The position numbers were made by a program, and so were the translations under genes. A stretch of 64,000 nucleotides of DNA from Bog-756 sp963704615 (GTDB lineage: Bacteria > Actinomycetota > Acidimicrobiia > Acidimicrobiales > RAAP-2), in the NCBI GenBank assembly GCA_963704615.1, contig OY969923.1, positions 620,001 through 684,000 of the forward strand, written 5' to 3'. The stretch's first letter is position 1. Every line of letters starts with the position of its first letter. Positions 58,751 to 64,000 of the stretch are shown here, in pieces. The notes beneath the pieces are model-generated. The model was not told the DNA's origin and did not search any database. It worked only from the letters and a program-made list of their open reading frames with translations.

Positions 58751-60592
58751 GTGGCTGACGCATCCGACGACACTCCTTACCAGTCGCTCTATCGGCGCTT
58801 CCGGCCGTCCACCTTCGGAGAGGTCCGGGGTCAGGACCACGTTGTCCTGGCTCTCCGCAATGCAGTGCGGGACCAGCGGGTGGCCCACGCCTACCTGTTC
58901 AGCGGACCGCGCGGCACCGGCAAGACCTCGACCGCCCGCATTCTGGCCAAGGCGCTCAACTGCACCGATGTGCGGGACGGCGAACCCTGCGGGGTGTGCT
59001 CCTCCTGCGTCGAGATCGCCAAGGGGACGTCGCTTGACGTCCACGAGCTCGACGCCGCATCGAACAACGGGGTGGAGGCCATGCGCGACCTGGTCTCCCG
59101 GGCTGCCCTCGGGACCCCCGGCCGTCAGAAGGTCTACATCGTCGACGAGGTCCACATGCTGTCGACCCCCGCGTCCAATGCCCTGCTCAAGACGCTGGAG
59201 GAGCCCCCGGCGCACGTCATCTTCGTGCTGGCCACGACCGATCCCCAAAAAGTGCTTCCCACCATCCGCAGTCGCACCCAGCATTTCGAGTTCCGCCTGC
59301 TCGGACCGGAGACACTCGGCCAGCTCCTCGATCAGGTTCGGCGCGAGGCCCATCTCGATGTCCCCGATGAGGCGCTGGACCTGGCCGTGCGCCGGGGCCG
59401 GGGCTCGGCCCGTGACGCCCTCTCCGTGCTCGATCAGGTGGTGGCTTCCGAAGCGGTCGATGACGACCGACCGGAGATCGATGAGGTGGTGGAGGCCCTG
59501 GCCGAGCGCGATGTCGGTCGCGCCCTGGTGGCCGTCGCCCATCTGACCTCGGCCGGATTGAGCCCGCAGCAGTTGGCCGGCGACCTGGTCGACTACCTCC
59601 GGCAGGGCTTTCTGGCCCTGGTGGCCCCCGACCAGGTGGCGGTGTCGGGCACCGAGCACAATGCGCTGGCCTCGCAGGCCGACCGGGTCGGGTTGGCCGC
59701 GCTGGTGCGGGCCATGGAGGTCCTGGGCCGGGCCCAGGTCTCGATGCGGGAGGCGCCCGACCCGCGGGTCGACCTCGAGGTGGCGTTGGTGAGGCTGGCC
59801 CACCCCGAGGCCGACGACTCGCCTGAGGCCCTGCTCACCCGCATCGAGCGGCTCGAGGCATCCCTCCGGACCGCGTCTCCTCGGTCCGGAGGGATGCCTC
59901 CCGAACCGGTCACCGTCACCGAGCCCGCACCCAACCCGGCTCTGGCCCCGGCTCGAAGGACCTTGGGCGCGCTCCGTCGCCAGTCGGCCCCGGCGCCCGC
60001 CGCACAGCCGGCGCCCGCCGAGGAGGTCACCGCGGAACCGGCTCCTTCCCCGGAACCGGCGTCGTCGGGGACAGAGGCCCCGGTCGCCTCCTCTGATCCC
60101 TTCCCCACCCGCGACCAGTTGGTGCAGGCCTGGGGCGACCAAGTCATCGGCCGCCTGCGCCCCAAAGCCAAGGCGTTGTTCCAGGCCGGCCGCTTCGTCG
60201 ACGTCACCGATGACACCGCCGTCTTCGGGCTGCCCAACGAGACCCATCGGGCCCGGTGTGAGGAGGTGCGCCCCGAAATCGAGTCGGCCCTCACCGAGCA
60301 CTTCGGTCGGCCCGTCCACCTGCAACTGGCCGTCGACCCCGCGTCCGTCTCGTCCCCCGACGTGTCCGCGTCGTCGTCGCCGCCCGCCGCCGCCACCCCG
60401 ACCGCTTCGCCGTCCGCCTCCCCGGCTCCGACCGGGCCCACCGCCGGTGGGGCTGACCGGAGCGACCCGACAGAAGGGCCTGAGGACCCCTCGGCCTTCG
60501 ACGAGTCCGAGCTGGGCGAGGTCGCCCACGTCGACAACTCCCCGGAGACTCGAGTGTTGCAAGCCTTCCCCGGAGCCGAGGAGGTCAGCTAG
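58751..60592 (+). CDS. dnaX: DNA polymerase III subunit gamma/tau
   Basis: 613 residues from GTG 58751. The AAA+ core carries Walker A FSGPRGTGKTSTARILAKAL, zinc-binding cysteines (CTDVRDGEPCGVCSSC) and Walker B VYIVDEVHMLS. LEEPPAHVIFVLATTDPQKV and RCTQHFEFR-type sensor 1 regions follow. A Pro/Ala-rich tail starts near residue 370 and ends with a conserved-type C-terminal helix (RDQLVQAWGDQVIGRLRPKA). It loads the sliding clamp and organises the replisome. A perfect 18-bp inverted repeat (59855-59900) sits at the core-tail boundary. recR follows immediately. Confidence 0.95.
   Translation: MADASDDTPYQSLYRRFRPSTFGEVRGQDHVVLALRNAVRDQRVAHAYLFSGPRGTGKTSTARILAKALNCTDVRDGEPCGVCSSCVEIAKGTSLDVHELDAASNNGVEAMRDLVSRAALGTPGRQKVYIVDEVHMLSTPASNALLKTLEEPPAHVIFVLATTDPQKVLPTIRSRTQHFEFRLLGPETLGQLLDQVRREAHLDVPDEALDLAVRRGRGSARDALSVLDQVVASEAVDDDRPEIDEVVEALAERDVGRALVAVAHLTSAGLSPQQLAGDLVDYLRQGFLALVAPDQVAVSGTEHNALASQADRVGLAALVRAMEVLGRAQVSMREAPDPRVDLEVALVRLAHPEADDSPEALLTRIERLEASLRTASPRSGGMPPEPVTVTEPAPNPALAPARRTLGALRRQSAPAPAAQPAPAEEVTAEPAPSPEPASSGTEAPVASSDPFPTRDQLVQAWGDQVIGRLRPKAKALFQAGRFVDVTDDTAVFGLPNETHRARCEEVRPEIESALTEHFGRPVHLQLAVDPASVSSPDVSASSSPPAAATPTASPSASPAPTGPTAGGADRSDPTEGPEDPSAFDESELGEVAHVDNSPETRVLQAFPGAEEVS
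59855..59900 (+). repeat. Perfect 18-bp inverted repeat inside dnaX
   Basis: GAGGCATCCCTCCGGACC (59855-59872), a 10-nt loop, then GGTCCGGAGGGATGCCTC (59883-59900). The mRNA would form a very stable hairpin at about codons 369-383, where the conserved clamp-loader core gives way to the tau tail. Confidence 0.9.
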
Positions 60593-61198
60593 ATGGCGAT
60601 CTTCTCCGGGCCGCTCCAATCGCTCATCGACGAGTTGGGCCGCCTTCCGGGGATCGGGCCCAAGTCGGCCCAGCGGATCACCTTTCACCTTCTCAAGGTG
60701 GCCCCCGAGGACGCCCTCCGGCTGGCCGAAGCGATCGTGGCCGTCAAGGAGCGGATCACCCTGTGCACCCGCTGCTTCAACGTGGCCGAGGGGGGCCTGT
60801 GCGCCATCTGCCTCGATGATCGGCGTGATGCCGCCTCGGTCTGCGTGGTCGAGGACCCCCGCGACATCGTCTCGGTGGAGAAGACCGGCGAGTTCTCGGG
60901 GAAGTACCACGTCCTCCAAGGCGCCCTCAACCCCATCGAAGGCATCGGTCCGGACCAGCTCCGGGTGCGCGAGTTGCTGGTGCGGGTGGAGGAGGAAGGG
61001 ATCACCGAGGTCATCCTCTGCACCAACCCCAATCTCGAGGGGGAGGCCACCGCCATGTACCTGGCCCGCTTGTTGAAGCCCATGGGGCTGACCGTCACTC
61101 GGATCGCCAGCGGGTTGCCGGTGGGCGGCGATCTCGAATATGCCGACGAGCTCACCCTGGGGCGGGCCCTCGAGGGCCGTCGCGAGGTCGACGCCTAG
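60593..61198 (+). CDS. recR: Recombination protein RecR
   Basis: 201 residues from ATG 60593, directly after the dnaX stop. HhH region LGRLPGIGPKSAQRITFHLL, zinc finger CTRCFNVAEGGLCAIC, and Toprim segment ASVCVVEDPRDIVSVEKTGE. RecR works with RecFO in gap repair. The dnaX-recR linkage is common in bacteria. Confidence 0.95.
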   Translation: MAIFSGPLQSLIDELGRLPGIGPKSAQRITFHLLKVAPEDALRLAEAIVAVKERITLCTRCFNVAEGGLCAICLDDRRDAASVCVVEDPRDIVSVEKTGEFSGKYHVLQGALNPIEGIGPDQLRVRELLVRVEEEGITEVILCTNPNLEGEATAMYLARLLKPMGLTVTRIASGLPVGGDLEYADELTLGRALEGRREVDA

Positions 61199-61240
61199 CA
61201 CCCCCGGGCACGGCATCCCGGAGTGGGGCACGATGAGGGC

Positions 61241-61816
61241 ATGCCGAAGTCGCCCGGGGCTCCCGTTCGGCACCTCTGGCTGCTCCGTCACGGCAAGGCC
61301 GCTTCGGATGCTCCCTGGGGCGGGAGCGACCGTGAGCGTCCGTTGACGGCCCGGGGCCGCCGCGACGCCGCCGCCCTCGGAGCCCGTTTGGCCGACAAGC
61401 CACCGGTGCTCGGGCTGGACGGGGTCCGAAAGCCCGAATTCGCCATGTGCTCGTCGGCCGTCCGCACCCGGCAGACCGCCGACCTCATCGTGAAGGCCAT
61501 GGGGGGCCGGGTCCCCCTCGACTCCTTTTCCTCTCTCTACGAGGCGGGCGCCGATGGCGTGCTCGGCTATGTCCGGGAGATCGACAACGGGGTGAAGAGC
61601 GCGCTGGTGGTGGGCCACAACCCGGCCACCTACGAGCTGGCCTGGGAGCTGCTGGCCGATGGCGAGGGCGACGGACAGCCGGACGACCGGGCCCGCCTCG
61701 AGGCCCGGGGGTTCCCCACCTGTGCCCTGGCCGTTCTCTCCCTCGAGGTGGCGGCATGGGAGGCCGTCGTCCCGGGCACCGGACGCCTGGCCGGCGTGTT
61801 CACGCCTCCCTACTGA
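61241..61816 (+). CDS. Histidine-phosphatase family protein (SixA-like)
   Basis: 191 residues from ATG 61241 (GAGGGC upstream; an in-frame GTG at 61223 is possible). RHGKAASDAPWGGSDRERPL contains the catalytic RHG. SSAVRTRQTADLIV carries the second Arg, and ALVVGHNPATYELAWELL the second His. SixA-like enzymes remove phosphate from phosphohistidine in phosphorelay proteins. The substrate here is unknown. It follows recR after 42 bp. Confidence 0.85.
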   Translation: MPKSPGAPVRHLWLLRHGKAASDAPWGGSDRERPLTARGRRDAAALGARLADKPPVLGLDGVRKPEFAMCSSAVRTRQTADLIVKAMGGRVPLDSFSSLYEAGADGVLGYVREIDNGVKSALVVGHNPATYELAWELLADGEGDGQPDDRARLEARGFPTCALAVLSLEVAAWEAVVPGTGRLAGVFTPPY

Positions 61817-61883
61817 CCCCCAGCACTGATCCGCCGCGCCCCGCGCCGCCGCTCCGGTCAGGGCTCCGGCATGAGGGTGCGGG

Positions 61884-63065
61884 TCAGAGAGTGCGCAGCA
61901 CGGCGGCGTCGCCTTGACCGCCGCCGCCGCACAGGCTCACCGCGGCCGTTCCGCCACCCCTCCGCTTCAACTCGAGGAGCGCGGTCAGCGCCAACCGGGT
62001 GCCGGACATGCCCACCGGATGGCCAAGGGCGATGGCACCGCCGTTGACGTTGAGCACGTCCTCACTGACACCGAGCTCCTCGGCGGAGGCGCATCCCACG
62101 GCGGCAAAGGCCTCGTTGATCTCGAAGAGATCGATGTCCTTGGTGGTGAGCCCGGCCTTCTTCAGTGCCACCGCGGTGGCGTGGGCCGGCTGGTGCAGCA
62201 GCGAAGGGTCGGGCCCGGCCACCTGGCCGTAGGCGATCAGCTCGCCCAGAGGGGACAGCCCCAACTCGGTGGCCTTGGCCTTGGACATGACGATGACCGC
62301 GGCGCCGCCGTCGGAGATCTGCGAGGCGTTGCCGGCGGTGATGGTTCCGCTCTTGTCGAAGGCCGGGCGCAGCTTGCCCAGTGACTCGGCCGTCGTCTCG
62401 GGCCGGACCCCTTCATCGGTGTCCACCACCAGCGGATCTCCTTTGCGCTGTGGGACGCTCACCGGGATGATCTCCTCCGCGAACTTGCCGTCCTTGATGG
62501 CGGCCGCGGCCCGCTCGTGGGACAGGGCGGCAAAGGCATCCTGGCGTTCCCGGGACACGCCGTCGGCGCCGTTGTAGCGCTCGGTGGCCAGGCCCATGGC
62601 GCACTGGTCGAACGCACAGAACAGTCCGTCGTACATCATCGAGTCGACCAGAGTGGCGTCCCCGATGCGGTACCCGGCGCGGGCTCCCGGCAGCAGGTAG
62701 GGAGCCTGGGTCATGGACTCCATGCCCCCGGCCACCACGATGTCGGCGTCGCCGGCGTTGATCATCAGATCGGCCAAATAGATGGCGTTGAGTCCCGACA
62801 GGCACACCTTGTTGACCGTGGTGGCGGCCACGGTCATCGGGATCCCCGCCTTGACGGCCGCCTGGCGGGCGGTGATCTGACCGGCGCCGGCCTGGATGAC
62901 CTGGCCCATGAAGACATAGTCCACCTGCTCGGGCTTGATCCCGGCCCTGTCCAGCGCACCGGCGATGGCGAAGCCCCCGAGCTCGGTGGCCGCGAACCCT
63001 CCGAGGGCACCGGCGAGCTTGCCGATCGGGGTCCGGGCCCCTGTGACGATGACGGTTCCGGGCAT
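61884..63065 (-). CDS. Acetyl-CoA acetyltransferase (thiolase)
   Basis: 393 residues from ATG 63065 (GGAGGATGTC upstream). Catalytic Cys in TTVNKVCLSGLNAIYLADLM, His in NEAFAAVGCASAEELG and GGAIALGHPVGMSGTRLALT, and terminal Cys in SLCGGGGQGDAAVLRTL. It condenses two acetyl-CoA to acetoacetyl-CoA or runs in reverse. Divergence from the ccr gene suggests supply of C4-CoA to the ethylmalonyl-CoA pathway. The close phaA/atoB relation is clear, specificity less so. Confidence 0.92.
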   Translation of the reverse strand: MPGTVIVTGARTPIGKLAGALGGFAATELGGFAIAGALDRAGIKPEQVDYVFMGQVIQAGAGQITARQAAVKAGIPMTVAATTVNKVCLSGLNAIYLADLMINAGDADIVVAGGMESMTQAPYLLPGARAGYRIGDATLVDSMMYDGLFCAFDQCAMGLATERYNGADGVSRERQDAFAALSHERAAAAIKDGKFAEEIIPVSVPQRKGDPLVVDTDEGVRPETTAESLGKLRPAFDKSGTITAGNASQISDGGAAVIVMSKAKATELGLSPLGELIAYGQVAGPDPSLLHQPAHATAVALKKAGLTTKDIDLFEINEAFAAVGCASAEELGVSEDVLNVNGGAIALGHPVGMSGTRLALTALLELKRRGGGTAAVSLCGGGGQGDAAVLRTL

Positions 63066-63252
63066 GACATCCTCCGTGGCCTACTGGCCGGATCAGGCGG
63101 CGATCCCCCCTTCGGGCCGCCACAACGACTGACCCATGATACGACCTCGACCTCAGGGCGACCACATGGGTCCCGACAGGCGAAAATCCGGTTCGGTGGG
63201 GACCCGGCGGTCCCGGGGTCCGGCCGTGGCGCGCGGGCTATCCTCGCTTTCC

Positions 63253-64000
63253 ATGCAGGAGTTCCTCTCGGCCATCCAATCGGGCGCCTCCGGCGAAGAA
63301 ATCGAGGCGTTGCCGCTTCCCGACTCCTACCGGGCCGCCTTCGTCCGGCGCGACGAGGTCGGGATGTTCGACGGCCTCGCCTCGGCGGACAAGGACCCGA
63401 GGAAGTCGCTGCACGTGAGCGAGGTGCCCGTCCCCGAGTTGGCCCCGGACGAGGCCTACATCGCGGTGATGGCCAGCGCCATCAACTTCAACACGGTGTG
63501 GACGTCGATCTTCGAGCCCCTCCCCACCTTCGGGTTCCTGGACAGGTTGGGAAAGGAGAGCCGTTGGGGCGAGCGGCACTCCCTCGACTACCACGTCGTC
63601 GGCTCGGACGCCGCCGGGGTGGTGCTCCGGACGGGCTCGGCCGTCCGCCTGTGGAAGCCCGGGGACAAGGTCACCGTCCACTGCAACTACGTCGACGATC
63701 AGAGCCCGAGCGCCCACGACGACTCGATGCTGGCCGACAACCAACGGATCTGGGGCTTCGAGACGAACTTCGGTGGCTTGGCCGATTTGGCCGTGGTCAA
63801 GGCCAACCAGTTGATGCCCAAGCCCCGTCACCTGACCTGGGAGGAAGCCGCGGCCAACGCCCTGTGCAATTCCACCTCGTACCGGATGCTGGTGTCGAAG
63901 AACGGCGCCCACATGAAACAAGGGGACAAGGTGTTGGTGTGGGGGGCATCGGGCGGCCTCGGGTCCTACGCCGTCCAGTACGTGATCAACGGTGGTGGGA
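63253..64000 (+). CDS. ccrA: Crotonyl-CoA carboxylase/reductase, 3' truncated by window end
   Basis: The first 249 codons from ATG 63253. The MDR-fold N-terminal domain has typical segments VMASAINFNTVWTSIFEPLP, DYHVVGSDAAGVVLRTGSAV and RIWGFETNFGGLADLAVVKA. Cofactor-binding WGASGGLGSYAVQYVINGGG lies at the window edge. Ccr reductively carboxylates crotonyl-CoA to ethylmalonyl-CoA with NADPH and CO2. The thiolase is encoded divergently 187 bp away. The rest of the protein lies outside the window. Confidence 0.9.
   Translation, partial: MQEFLSAIQSGASGEEIEALPLPDSYRAAFVRRDEVGMFDGLASADKDPRKSLHVSEVPVPELAPDEAYIAVMASAINFNTVWTSIFEPLPTFGFLDRLGKESRWGERHSLDYHVVGSDAAGVVLRTGSAVRLWKPGDKVTVHCNYVDDQSPSAHDDSMLADNQRIWGFETNFGGLADLAVVKANQLMPKPRHLTWEEAAANALCNSTSYRMLVSKNGAHMKQGDKVLVWGASGGLGSYAVQYVINGGG

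Noticed and set aside
58601..61618. A 1005-codon open frame on the minus strand across SRP RNA, dnaX and recR
   Set aside because: All three opposite features are certain; the translation is low-complexity Gly/Arg/Gln-rich without motifs.

Overview
The window is a single stretch of high-GC (about 65-70 % by eye) chromosomal DNA with actinobacterial gene content: MalT-like LuxR (LAL) regulators, an MprF/LysX-type lipid aminoacylation locus, a Sap/GAP membrane protein, an MmpL-type RND protein, cytochrome bd encoded as cydDC-cydAB, an SRP RNA just upstream of dnaX-recR, and crotonyl-CoA carboxylase/reductase at the right edge. Secreted proteins with VYAYG-type propeller repeats, a PQQ sugar dehydrogenase and the ethylmalonyl-CoA enzyme together suggest class Acidimicrobiia or a close relative. 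That placement is inference, because no rRNA is present.

Layout. 0-4.4 kb: a secreted phosphoesterase, a membrane-anchored beta-propeller and a PQQ sugar dehydrogenase. 4.4-10.4 kb: tRNA-Lys(CUU), a membrane esterase, lysyl-tRNA synthetase and a metallophosphoesterase-MprF fusion, which together look like a complete set for lysylating, and perhaps de-lysylating, a membrane lipid. 10.5-19.6 kb: a LAL regulator, a 790-bp gene-free interval, a multidomain secreted NlpC/P60-like protein and a secreted GH65 trehalase-like enzyme. 19.6-23.3 kb: two overlapping oxygenase-like genes, an amino-acid permease and an arylsulfatase relic. 23.3-36 kb and 49-53 kb: small membrane or SHOCT proteins, a GAP protein, a second LAL regulator, a small paralogous protein pair, a cupin, a ClC channel, a GH15 enzyme, an SDR, DUF2252 and an aquaporin. 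36-49 kb: a densely packed + strand run of SCP2-like protein, glycogen debranching enzyme, NDH-2, MFS, GMC oxidoreductase, CydDC and CydAB. 53-57 kb: an MmpL-type protein, then a low-GC aminoglycoside-phosphotransferase-like gene with a transposase relic beside tRNA-Ser(CGA). 57-64 kb: housekeeping genes (MgtC, TadA, tRNA-Ser(GGA), SRP RNA, DnaX, RecR, a SixA-like phosphatase, thiolase, Ccr).

Two observations stand out. First, the tRNA-Lys / esterase / LysRS / metallophosphoesterase-MprF island. Second, a 17-bp palindrome, TCACCC-N5-GGGTGA (half-site GGRTGA), recurs seven times, always between genes and beside the stress/envelope-type genes. It probably marks a regulon, and a MalT-like LAL protein is a candidate regulator.

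Several otherwise intact genes carry single-base frameshifts, mostly in short homopolymers (phosphoesterase, PQQ dehydrogenase, a small membrane gene, GAP protein, CydC, DUF2252). Their number suggests sequencing indels rather than mass pseudogenisation, so coordinates of those genes are given for the repaired reading.
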